NCBI RefSeq assembly: GCF_004795895.1
Contig: NZ_CP039250.1
Span: 2,852,001 to 2,916,000 of the forward strand
DNA: 64,000 bases
Direction of reading: 5' to 3'
From: Sphingopyxis sp. PAMC25046
GTDB lineage: Bacteria > Pseudomonadota > Alphaproteobacteria > Sphingomonadales > Sphingomonadaceae
Each line of letters opens with the position of its first letter. The first letter of the stretch is position 1. The notes under the pieces were generated by a model that saw only the letters and a program-made list of their open reading frames with translations, searched no databases and was not told the DNA's origin. Below, piece after piece: positions 45,714-53,601 of this stretch. A program made the position numbers and the translations under genes.

Positions 45714-46278
45714 TAAAGAACCCCCATCTAAACTGCCTCCCGCCGCGACCGAGTTCATTCTCCACTGGGGCAATCTCGGCGGGCAATGGGGCGTCAACCG
45801 CTCGGTGGCGCAGATCCATGCGCTGCTCTTCATCTCTGACCGTCCGCTGCATGCCGAGGAGATTGCCGAGATGCTCGGCCTCGCACGTTCGAACGTTTCC
45901 AATTCGATCAAGGAACTCCTCGGATGGCGGCTGATCGAACGCGTCCCCCTGCTCGGCGACCGGCGCGACCATTTCTCCGCCGAGAAAGACATATGGGAAA
46001 TGGTCACCCGCATCGCCGCGGGGCGCAAGGCGCGCGAGATCGATCCCGCCGAAGCCGCGCTGAAAGCGTGCGTCGCGCGCGCGGCGGACGACCCGCAATT
46101 GAGCGCGGGGGCCAAGGCGCGGCTTGCCGACATGCTTGACTTCGTGACGACGATGGGCCGCTGGCACGACGAGATGCTCGGCGTACCCAAACCGGCGCTG
46201 ATGCGGCTGATCAAATTGGGCGCGGGCGTGACGAAGCTGATCAACTGGCGCCCTGGCAAGGGCAAGGGCGCGGGATAG
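45703..46278 (+). CDS. GbsR/MarR family transcriptional regulator
   Basis: A 191-residue winged-helix regulator of the GbsR branch. The DNA-binding part covers residues about 20-100 (WGVNRSVAQIHALLFISDRP, then HAEEIAEMLGLARSNVSNSI as recognition helix), with the wing LIERVPLLGDRRDHFSAEKD. A helical C-terminal part follows. The ATG at 45703 is chosen because the promoter predicts transcription from this base; a GTG at 45685 lies inside the promoter spacer. It heads a four-gene operon with DUF4166 and DCC genes, 10 bases before the next one. The ligand is unknown. Confidence 0.88.
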   Translation: MTEIKEPPSKLPPAATEFILHWGNLGGQWGVNRSVAQIHALLFISDRPLHAEEIAEMLGLARSNVSNSIKELLGWRLIERVPLLGDRRDHFSAEKDIWEMVTRIAAGRKAREIDPAEAALKACVARAADDPQLSAGAKARLADMLDFVTTMGRWHDEMLGVPKPALMRLIKLGAGVTKLINWRPGKGKGAG

Positions 46279-46288
46279 GAGGAGGGCG

Positions 46289-46957
46289 ATGCGTGGCACA
46301 GCGAAAAGACTGATCCAAGCGCAAGCACGCGCTGTGCAGGACGACGAGGATACGCTCTACGACTATCGCTTTCGTCGCCTCGTCGCGCCCGCCGCATGGG
46401 AGGCACTCCCGCAGGATGTCCGGCGCCGTTTCAGCAAGCGTCTTACGGGCACCACGGTTGCAACCTACAGCGGCGAGATCGTCTGGACGCGCCTGTCCCG
46501 CTCAGGCTGGCTGCTCGCGCAATTCTGCCGCCCGATCGGCGCGCCGCTCCCGCTCGCACCGAGCGGCCCCGCTCCCGCAACGGTCGCGGTGAGCGAGGAT
46601 CGGGCGAACGGCGGCCAATGCTGGTCGCGCCTCTATGGCCGCGCGAGCGGGCATCCGCAGGTGATCCATAGCGCCAAAAGCTTCGCCGGCCCGACTGGAC
46701 TCGAGGAGCATATCGGCGGTGGGTTCGGCATGGCGCTGACCGTGCGTGCCGAGGCCGACGCGTTGATCTTCACTTCCGACCATTATTTCTGGCAGCTCGG
46801 CCGCGCCCGTTTCCGCCTTCCGCGCTGGTTGACGCCGGGGACCACGATCGTGACGCACCAGCATCTGGGCGCCGGCCGCTTCGCCTTCGATCTCAGGGTG
46901 ACCCACCCGCGCCTGGGTGAACTCCTCAATCAGCACGCCTTGTTTCGTGATGGCTGA
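46289..46957 (+). CDS. DUF4166 domain protein
   Basis: A 222-residue protein made of one DUF4166 domain, function unknown. It begins with a short basic stretch and the segment LYDYRFRRLVAPAAWEALPQ. The conserved C-terminal part holds FGMALTVRAEADALIFTSDH and RFRLPRWLTPGTTIVTHQHL. The same domain is repeated at the C-terminus of the large dehydrogenase three genes on. No signal peptide or membrane segment is seen. Its end overlaps the start of the DCC gene by eight bases, so they are coupled. Confidence 0.82.
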   Translation: MRGTAKRLIQAQARAVQDDEDTLYDYRFRRLVAPAAWEALPQDVRRRFSKRLTGTTVATYSGEIVWTRLSRSGWLLAQFCRPIGAPLPLAPSGPAPATVAVSEDRANGGQCWSRLYGRASGHPQVIHSAKSFAGPTGLEEHIGGGFGMALTVRAEADALIFTSDHYFWQLGRARFRLPRWLTPGTTIVTHQHLGAGRFAFDLRVTHPRLGELLNQHALFRDG

Positions 46958-47348
46958 CGGTCCGGTCATCCTGTTCGACGCCGCATGCGTCCTCTGTTCG
47001 GCGAACGCCCGCTTCATTCTGCGCCACGACAAGACGGCACGGTTCCAGCTCGCCTCGGTCCAAAGCTTCGCCGGCGCAGCGATCTGCCGCCGCCACGGCG
47101 TCGATCCCGAGGATCCGACGACGCTCCTCGTCGTCGAAGGCGCACGGGTGCGCCGCGACAGCGATGCCATCCTCGCCATCTATCAGGGGCTCGGATTTCC
47201 ATGGGCACTCGCCGGCGTCTTCCGTCTGATCCCCGCCGCGCTGCGCGATCGCGTCTATCGCTGGATCGCGCGCAACCGATACCGCTTCTTCGGCAAGCGC
47301 CAAAGCTGCTGGACCGCCCCGCCCGAATATAGGGACCGCATATTGTGA
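46950..47348 (+). CDS. DCC family thiol-disulfide oxidoreductase-like protein (DUF393)
   Basis: A 132-residue small thioredoxin-like protein of the DUF393/DCC family. The defining motif is DAACVLC (residues about 10-16), with a redox Cys pair. The later part has a hydrophobic segment (FPWALAGVFRLIPAALRDRV) common to the family. It starts inside the end of the DUF4166 gene and its stop overlaps the next start (GTGA), so the three are tightly coupled. The redox partner is unknown. Confidence 0.88.
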   Translation: MADGPVILFDAACVLCSANARFILRHDKTARFQLASVQSFAGAAICRRHGVDPEDPTTLLVVEGARVRRDSDAILAIYQGLGFPWALAGVFRLIPAALRDRVYRWIARNRYRFFGKRQSCWTAPPEYRDRIL

Positions 47349-49006
47349 CGATGAGGATATTGATTCTCGGCGGCTATGGCGTCTTCGGCGGGCGGCTCGC
47401 CGAATTGCTGGCCGATCGCCCCGACGTCGACCTGCTGGTCTGCGGCCGCGACCCCGTCCGCGCCGAAGCCTTCTGTGCCCGCTACCAAGGCAATCCGCGC
47501 GTGGTTCCCTGCGTCCTTGACCGGCGCGACATCTCCGACGCCCTGCGACGCTTGAAACCCGATCTCGTCGTCGACGCCTCGGGCCCGTTTCAGAACTATG
47601 GCGCCGGTCGTTACCATGTCGTCGAGGCGTGCATCGCGGCGGGTATCGACTATCTCGACTTTGCCGATGGTGCCGATTTCGTCTTCGGCATCGATCGCTT
47701 CGATGCGGCAGCCAAGGCACGGGGCGTCTTTGTCCTGTCGGGGGTCAGCAGCTTCCCAGCGCTGACCGGCGCGGTGCTGCAGGAAATGGCGCAGACCATG
47801 GATATTCGCAGCGTCGAAGGCGGCATCGCGCCGTCGCCTTTTGCCGGTATCGGCCTCAACGTCATGCGCGCGGTCGTCGGCTACGCCGGCGCGCCGGTGA
47901 AGCTGCGCCGCGGGGGAAAGGATTCGCACGGGATCGGCCTCGCCGAAAGCATGCGCTTCACCGTCGCGGTGCCCGGCCGTTTGCCGCTGCGCAATATTCA
48001 CTTCTCGCTCGTCGATGTCCCCGACCTCCAGCTTTTGCCGCGCGCCTATCCGGCGATGACCGATATCTGGATGGGTGCGGGACCGGTGCCCGAAATTTTG
48101 CACCGCATCCTCAACCTGCTCGCCAAGGCTCGCAGGCGCTTCCACCTGCCGTCGTTCGAGCCATTTTCGCGCCTCTTCTATGCCGTGCTCAACCGGATGC
48201 GCTTCGGCGAGCATCGCGGCGGCATGTTCGTTCGCGCATATGGCGTCGCAGACGGCCGAACAGTCGAACGCAGTTGGCATCTTTTGGCCGAAGGCGATGA
48301 CGGCCCCTATATTCCGTCGATGGCGATCGAGGCGATCATCCGCAAATGGCTCGCCGGTGATCGTCCCCCCGCCGGCGCGCGGTCGAGCGTCGATGCGCTG
48401 ACGCTGGCGGATTATGACGCACTGTTCGCTGGCCGCTCGATCCACACCGGCTTTCGCAGCGAAGAGCCCGACGCGCCGCTCTATCGCCGAATACTCGGTC
48501 CCGCTTTCGACACGTTGCCGCCGCGGCTGAAGGAACTGCACGGCAGCAAGGCCGCGCGCCGGTGGCAGGGCCATGCCGAAGTCCGCCGGGGCACCGGCCT
48601 GCTCGCACGGATCGCGGCCGCAACGATGCGCTTTCCGAAGGCGACCGAGCGCGCGCCCCTCAACGTCGCGTTCGCCCCCGAAACCGGCGGCGAACGCTGG
48701 ACCCGCGATTTCGCCGGCAAGTGCTTTTCGTCGCACCAATCGCGCGGCAGCGGCCGGAACGAATATCTGCTGGTCGAACGCTTCGGGGTACTGTCGTTTG
48801 CGATGGCGCTGGTCGTCGAGCGGGACCGGCTCCATCTGGTTCCACGGCGCTGGTCGGCTTTCGGCGTACCAATGCCGCGCTGGCTGATGCCGTACGGTAC
48901 GAGTTTCGAGACCGAAACCGGCGGTCGGTTCGGTTTCGACGTCGAAATCGCCACGCCGCTTACCGGATTGATCGTTGCCTACCGCGGATCGCTCGAACCC
49001 GCGTGA
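47345..49006 (+). CDS. Saccharopine dehydrogenase-like NAD(P)-binding protein fused to DUF4166
   Basis: A 553-residue two-part protein. Residues about 1-370 have a Rossmann fold with GGYGVFGGRLAELLADR and the DASGPFQNYG signature of saccharopine dehydrogenase-like proteins, then a catalytic-like alpha/beta domain. Residues about 378-550 are a DUF4166 domain (LYRRILGPAFDTLPPRLKEL to PRWLMPYGTSFETETG). The GTG at 47345 overlaps the previous stop; the ATG two codons on is possible. No substrate is known. The presence of one stand-alone and one fused DUF4166 in one operon suggests they act on one ligand. Confidence 0.85.
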   Translation: MTMRILILGGYGVFGGRLAELLADRPDVDLLVCGRDPVRAEAFCARYQGNPRVVPCVLDRRDISDALRRLKPDLVVDASGPFQNYGAGRYHVVEACIAAGIDYLDFADGADFVFGIDRFDAAAKARGVFVLSGVSSFPALTGAVLQEMAQTMDIRSVEGGIAPSPFAGIGLNVMRAVVGYAGAPVKLRRGGKDSHGIGLAESMRFTVAVPGRLPLRNIHFSLVDVPDLQLLPRAYPAMTDIWMGAGPVPEILHRILNLLAKARRRFHLPSFEPFSRLFYAVLNRMRFGEHRGGMFVRAYGVADGRTVERSWHLLAEGDDGPYIPSMAIEAIIRKWLAGDRPPAGARSSVDALTLADYDALFAGRSIHTGFRSEEPDAPLYRRILGPAFDTLPPRLKELHGSKAARRWQGHAEVRRGTGLLARIAAATMRFPKATERAPLNVAFAPETGGERWTRDFAGKCFSSHQSRGSGRNEYLLVERFGVLSFAMALVVERDRLHLVPRRWSAFGVPMPRWLMPYGTSFETETGGRFGFDVEIATPLTGLIVAYRGSLEPA

Positions 49007-49094
49007 CGCGCACTAAATCCCTTGCCCACCCCTTGCCGATCCTTACATACAGGCGCACGAATATTTCCTTGCAGAAAAATGAGGTCGCCTTGCC

Positions 49095-51254
49095 ATGCCC
49101 CGTAAAAGCTTGTCCGCCCCGCTCGCGCTGGTTGCTCTTGCCATGACGCCGACGGCGGCCCAAGCGGCTGAAGCGGCGGCGGCATCGGCCCCCGCCCCGG
49201 CGCTCATCTATCCCGACACGGCACGCGGCGATACGGTCGACCCGCAATTCGGCGTCGACGTCGCCGATCCCTATCGCTGGCTCGAGGATGATGTCCGCGT
49301 CAATCCGAAGGTCGCCGACTGGGTCGCGGCGCAGAACGAGGTCACCGACGCCTATCTCGATACGCTGCCCGGCCGCGACGCGTTCAAGGCGCGGATGACC
49401 GAGCTTTACAATTATGAACGCTTCGGCCTGCCGACCAAGGCGGGGTCGCGCTATTTCTACAGCCGCAACGACGGACTGCAGCCGCAGTCGGTGCTTTATG
49501 TCCGCGAAGGACTGAAGGGCGAAGGCCGCGTCCTCATCGACCCCAACCTCTGGGCCAAGGACGGCGCGACCGCGCTCGCCGAATGGGAGCCGTCGGAGGA
49601 CGGCAAGCATCTCCTCTATTCGGTGCAGGATGGCGGCACCGACTGGCGCATCGTGCGCGTCAAGGATGTCGCGACCGGGCAGGATTTGGCCGACGAGGTG
49701 CGCTGGGTGAAATTCTCCGCGCTCGACTGGGCGAAGGACGGCAGCGGCTTTTATTATTCGCGCTTTCCCGAACCCGAAGCAGGCGAGGCCTTTCAGTCGC
49801 TCAACGAAAATCACAGCGTCTATTTCCACAAGCTTGGCACGCCGCAAAGCGAGGATGTGCTGATCCACGCGACCCCCGACAAGCCGAAGCTCAACAACAG
49901 CGCGATCGTCACCGACGACGGCAAATATCTGCTCGTCGTCTCGTCCGAAGGCACCGACGAACGCTATGGCCTGACGCTCCACCCGATCGGAAAGCCCGGC
50001 GCGAAGCCGATCACCCTCGTCGACGATTATGCGAACAACTGGGAATATGTGACCAACGCGGGCACGCGCTTCACCTTCCTCACCAACAAGGAGGCGCCGC
50101 GCGCACGGATCGTCTCGTTCGACATCAAGAAACCCGGCGAGCTGACCCAGATCGTCGGCGAAAATGACGCGACGCTGGTGGGCGCGTCGCGCGTCGGCAA
50201 TCGCATCATCCTCTCCTATCTGGGCGACGCGAAGTCGGAAGCGCGGATGGTCGCCTTGGACGGCAAGCCGATCGCCAACATCAACCTCGCCGACATCGGA
50301 TCGGCGTCGGGCTTCGGCGGCAAGTCGAGCGATCCCGAAACCTTCTACGCCTTTTCGAGCTATGCGCGGCCGACGACCATCTATCGCTTCGACACCCAGA
50401 CCGGGAAGAGCGAGATTTTCGCCGAGCCGAAGCTGACCTTCAAGCCCGCCGATTTCACTGTCGAGCAGCGTTTCTACAAGTCGAAGGACGGCACCGAGGT
50501 GCCGATGTTCGTCGTGATGAAAAAGGGGCTCGACCGCAGCAAGGGATCGCCGACGCTGCTTTACGGCTATGGCGGCTTCAACGTGTCGATGACCCCGGCC
50601 TTCTCGCCGACGCGGCTCGCCTGGGTCGACAAGGGCGGCGTACTCGCGATCGCAAACCTGCGCGGCGGCGGCGAATATGGCAAGGCGTGGCACGACGCCG
50701 GCCGCCTCGACAAGAAGCAGAATGTCTTCGACGATTTCATCGCCGCGGGCGAATATCTGATCGCCGAAGGCATTGCGGGCAAGGGCCAGGTCGCGATCGA
50801 GGGCGGGTCGAACGGCGGCCTGCTCGTCGGCGCGGTGACCAACCAGCGCCCCGACCTGTTCGCCGCGGCGCTGCCCGCGGTCGGCGTGATGGACATGCTG
50901 CGCTTCGACCGCTTTACCGCGGGACGCTATTGGGTCGACGATTATGGCTATCCGTCGAAGGAGGCCGATTTCAAGAACCTCCTCGCCTACTCGCCCTATC
51001 ATAATATCAAGGACGGAACGGCCTATCCGGCGGTGCTGGTGACGACCGCCGACACCGACGACCGCGTCGTGCCGGGGCACAGCTTCAAATATACCGCCGC
51101 GCTCCAGCACGCCGACGCGGGCGACAAGCCGCACCTGATTCGCGTCGAAACCCGCGCCGGCCACGGCAGCGGCAAGCCGACCGACAAGATCATCGCCGAA
51201 GCCGCCGACAAATATGCCTTCGCGGCGAAGTGGACCGGATTGAACGTCGAGTAA
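49095..51254 (+). CDS. Prolyl oligopeptidase family serine peptidase (S9A), exported
   Basis: Cleaves short peptides after Pro. The 719-residue protein has a signal peptide (cleaved near AAQAAEA, residue about 24), an N-terminal linker, a seven-bladed propeller (residues about 110-440) and a C-terminal hydrolase. The triad is Ser572 in GGSNGG, Asp in DTDDRVVPGHS (655/656) and His690 in RAGHGSGK. The segment GYGGFNVSMTPAFSP is typical of the S9A group. The signal points to the periplasm. Its stop overlaps the start of the next gene by one base (TAATG). Confidence 0.93.
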   Translation: MPRKSLSAPLALVALAMTPTAAQAAEAAAASAPAPALIYPDTARGDTVDPQFGVDVADPYRWLEDDVRVNPKVADWVAAQNEVTDAYLDTLPGRDAFKARMTELYNYERFGLPTKAGSRYFYSRNDGLQPQSVLYVREGLKGEGRVLIDPNLWAKDGATALAEWEPSEDGKHLLYSVQDGGTDWRIVRVKDVATGQDLADEVRWVKFSALDWAKDGSGFYYSRFPEPEAGEAFQSLNENHSVYFHKLGTPQSEDVLIHATPDKPKLNNSAIVTDDGKYLLVVSSEGTDERYGLTLHPIGKPGAKPITLVDDYANNWEYVTNAGTRFTFLTNKEAPRARIVSFDIKKPGELTQIVGENDATLVGASRVGNRIILSYLGDAKSEARMVALDGKPIANINLADIGSASGFGGKSSDPETFYAFSSYARPTTIYRFDTQTGKSEIFAEPKLTFKPADFTVEQRFYKSKDGTEVPMFVVMKKGLDRSKGSPTLLYGYGGFNVSMTPAFSPTRLAWVDKGGVLAIANLRGGGEYGKAWHDAGRLDKKQNVFDDFIAAGEYLIAEGIAGKGQVAIEGGSNGGLLVGAVTNQRPDLFAAALPAVGVMDMLRFDRFTAGRYWVDDYGYPSKEADFKNLLAYSPYHNIKDGTAYPAVLVTTADTDDRVVPGHSFKYTAALQHADAGDKPHLIRVETRAGHGSGKPTDKIIAEAADKYAFAAKWTGLNVE

Positions 51255-51742
51255 TGAGTTACGCCCTCTCCTTCTCGGCCACCGATCCCGCCGAATTATG
51301 GGCCGAGGCGGGAGACGCCGCCGCATCGCTCGTCGCGGGCGAGCGCGACGGCGTCGCCAATATGGCGAATGTCGCGGCGCTGATCTGGCAGGCAATCCCT
51401 GACCTCAACTGGGCGGGCTTCTACCGCTTCGACGGCAGCGAACTCGTGCTCGGTCCGTTTCAGGGCAAGGCGGCGTGCATCCGCATCGCGCTCGACAAGG
51501 GTGTGTGCGGCGCTGCCGCGCGGCTGCGTGCGACGCAGCGCGTCGACGACGTCCATGCCTTTCCCGGTCATATCGCGTGCGATGCCGACAGCCGCAGCGA
51601 ACTGGTCGTCCCGGTGATCGCCGACGACCGGCTCGTCGGCGTGCTCGACCTCGACAGCCCTTCGCCTGCGCGCTTCACCGCCGCAGACCAGGCGGGCGCC
51701 GAAGCGCTCGTCGCACGCATCGCGGCGGCGCTTGCCTCCTGA
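51254..51742 (+). CDS. msrC: Free methionine-R-sulfoxide reductase (GAF domain)
   Basis: Reduces the R-sulfoxide of free Met. The 162-residue protein is one GAF domain. The three enzyme Cys are in place, Cys75 (AACIRIAL), Cys85 (KGVCGAA) and Cys109 (GHIACDAD), with the same 10- and 24-residue spacing as in the E. coli enzyme. SELVVPV follows. The start at 51254 is joined to the prolyl oligopeptidase stop. Translational coupling with an exported peptidase is a curious pairing. Confidence 0.9.
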   Translation: MSYALSFSATDPAELWAEAGDAAASLVAGERDGVANMANVAALIWQAIPDLNWAGFYRFDGSELVLGPFQGKAACIRIALDKGVCGAAARLRATQRVDDVHAFPGHIACDADSRSELVVPVIADDRLVGVLDLDSPSPARFTAADQAGAEALVARIAAALAS

Positions 51743-51799
51743 CCCAAAACGGGACGAATTCTTCAAGGTTAACGGAATCGCGAAGGCGCGTCATTTTTG

Positions 51800-51816
51800 C
51801 TAACAAACTGTTAACC
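51800..51816 (+). promoter_or_regulatory. CtrA-like site
   Basis: CTAA-CAAACTG-TTAACC fits the CtrA pattern TTAA-N7-TTAA(C) at seven of eight bases. It lies 35 bases before the start of the glycine-zipper protein. Single sites of this kind arise by chance, so the call is weak. Confidence 0.35.
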
Positions 51817-51850
51817 AATCGGTTCGGGCCGAGGGAACAGGGAGCAAATC

Positions 51851-52672
51851 ATGCGCACGTTCGTGTTGTTGGGATTGGCCGCAGGGTCGCTGTTGCTGGC
51901 GGGGCATGCCCGCGCCGAACAGCCGGCGCTCGACTATGGCATCCCCGCCGATCCCGATACGCGCGTCTACACCGGCTATCCCGACCGCGTACCGAGCGAA
52001 GTCGACTATCGCACCGTGAACGGCGCCTATGACGCCGACGGCCGCTGGACCGGCACGTGGGACGGCACCTATGAAGCGCCCGACGGCCGCGTCTACGAAG
52101 GCCGCTATGAAGGCACGGTCGAGGGCCATGGCGCCGGCTATCCGCCGCCGCCCGCATATGATCCATATTATAGCGGCGGGTACGACCCGCGTTACGAAGC
52201 GGAAATGGAACGCCGCTGTGGCCGGGGGGGCACAGTAGGCGGCGCGGTTGTCGGCGGGCTCGTGGGGGGTATCGCCGGCAACCGCATTGCCGGACGCGGC
52301 GACCGCACCGCCGGCACGCTGATCGGCGCCGGGGTCGGCGCCCTCGCAGGATCGGCTATCGGCAGTGCCGCGGACAAGAAGAAATGCGAACAATGGTGGT
52401 CGAGCCGCAGCGCGCGCTATCAGGATGGCTATTATCAGGGCGGTTATTACGCCGGCGGCACTTCGACGACCTATCATCACGGCGGTTACGGCTACGGCTA
52501 TTATACGCCCGGCGTCGTCGTCACGACGATCATCAACGGCCCGCCGGTGGTGACCGAAACGGTCGAGACATCGACGCGCACCTATTATGAAAATGTGCCG
52601 GTGCGGAAACGCTATGTCGCAAAGAAGAAATGGAAGCCGAAACCCAAGCCGGTACCCCGCTGCGTCTGCTGA
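51851..52672 (+). CDS. Glycine-zipper 2TM domain envelope protein
   Basis: A 273-residue exported protein. After the signal peptide (MRTFVLLGLAAGSLLLAGHA, cleaved near ARAEQ) comes a Tyr/Asp-rich region, then a glycine-zipper domain (GGAVVGGLVGGIAGNRIAGR to LIGAGVGALAGSAIGSAADK, residues about 127-175), typical of the 17-kDa surface-antigen type. A Tyr/Gly-rich stretch and a basic tail with KPKPKPVPRCVC end it. It is probably an outer-membrane-associated protein of unknown function. It is a single gene with a terminator. Confidence 0.82.
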   Translation: MRTFVLLGLAAGSLLLAGHARAEQPALDYGIPADPDTRVYTGYPDRVPSEVDYRTVNGAYDADGRWTGTWDGTYEAPDGRVYEGRYEGTVEGHGAGYPPPPAYDPYYSGGYDPRYEAEMERRCGRGGTVGGAVVGGLVGGIAGNRIAGRGDRTAGTLIGAGVGALAGSAIGSAADKKKCEQWWSSRSARYQDGYYQGGYYAGGTSTTYHHGGYGYGYYTPGVVVTTIINGPPVVTETVETSTRTYYENVPVRKRYVAKKKWKPKPKPVPRCVC

Positions 52673-52710
52673 AGTTCATGAAATAGGTCTGGTCACCTGT
52701 AACTGGTCTC

Positions 52711-52745
52711 AAGGCCCGTCATCCACTGGATGGCGGGCCTTTCCC
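52711..52745 (+). terminator. Rho-independent terminator after glycine-zipper gene
   Basis: AAGGCCCG and CGGGCCTTT pair over an inner TCATCCACTGGATGG stem, followed by CCCTTTT. Confidence 0.8.
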
Positions 52746-52917
52746 TTTTGCCCCATGCTTTTTCGCCTCCGCTCAAAGGCCCGTGAGATGAACGCCAGCA
52801 AAACCAAGGCTGAACGCCAGATAAGCGCCGGGTTCAGCACCGCGTCACGGCCGGTTCGCTAGAACCATCCTCAACAGGCTGCCCCATGCCGCCTGCGTTG
52901 TTTGAGGAGACCGAACC

Positions 52918-53442
52918 ATGGCTATCAAGACCAACCTGACCAAGGCCGCAATTGGTGCGGCCACCGCCGGCGCGATGCTGATGAGCGCCGCCCCCGCCGC
53001 AGCGCGCGACCGGTATGACCGCGACGGGATCAGCGCGGGCGAAATCATCGCCGGTGCCGTCGTCCTTGGCGGCCTCGCGGCGATCCTGTCGAGCGGCGAC
53101 AACGACCGCTATGATCGTTATGATGATCGCTATCGCGGTCGCTATAACGACCCGCGCTACGGCTATGGCTATGACTACAACCGTTACGGCAACAGCCGCA
53201 GCGCAGTCAGCCAGTGCGTGAACGCGGTCGAACGTGGCAGCCGCCGTTATGGCCGCACCGACGTCACCCAGGTGACCGACATCGACCGCAAGCGCGACGG
53301 CTATCGCGTCAAGGGCCGCGTCGTCGTCAACGACGGCTGGCGGGGCCGCTGGGGTCGCGGCGGATCGTATGACAAGGGCAAGTTCACTTGCGACATCCGC
53401 TATGGCCGCATTCACGACATCCGTTTCTCGGGTTTGCGCTAA
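52918..53442 (+). CDS. Conserved hypothetical exported protein, Arg/Tyr/Asp-rich
   Basis: A 174-residue exported protein with signal peptide (cleaved near AAARD, residue about 29). A hydrophobic helix (GEIIAGAVVLGGLAAILSSG) is followed by a DRYDRYDDRYRGR-like low-complexity stretch. A C-terminal domain with two Cys (SQCVNAVERGSRRYG and KFTCDIRYGRIHDIRF) is well formed. Similar small proteins are frequent in sphingomonads; their function is unknown. It has a G-rich ribosome site (GAGGAG) before the ATG and a terminator after. Confidence 0.78.
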   Translation: MAIKTNLTKAAIGAATAGAMLMSAAPAAARDRYDRDGISAGEIIAGAVVLGGLAAILSSGDNDRYDRYDDRYRGRYNDPRYGYGYDYNRYGNSRSAVSQCVNAVERGSRRYGRTDVTQVTDIDRKRDGYRVKGRVVVNDGWRGRWGRGGSYDKGKFTCDIRYGRIHDIRFSGLR

Positions 53443-53462
53443 CACCCCGGAATGCGACAATC

Positions 53463-53497
53463 GGCCCGCCCGTGCTCCGGCACGCGGCGGGCCTTTT
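53463..53497 (+). terminator. Rho-independent terminator after exported protein
   Basis: GGCCCGCC and GGCGGGCC pair with an inner CGTG ... CACG stem over a short loop, followed by TTTTG. Confidence 0.8.
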
Positions 53498-53601
53498 GTT
53501 GCGCCCGACGCCCGTTTACCGCATCGGATACCGACTCCGGCCTTGCCATCGCGGGCATATACCGCAAAAATCAGGTTTTTCCTCAGGGGGATCCCGAGCC
53601 C

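Noticed and set aside
48960..51395. Long open frame on - strand opposite the prolyl oligopeptidase (811 codons)
   Set aside because: Shadow caused by high GC at third positions; the + strand protein has a complete triad and signal peptide.
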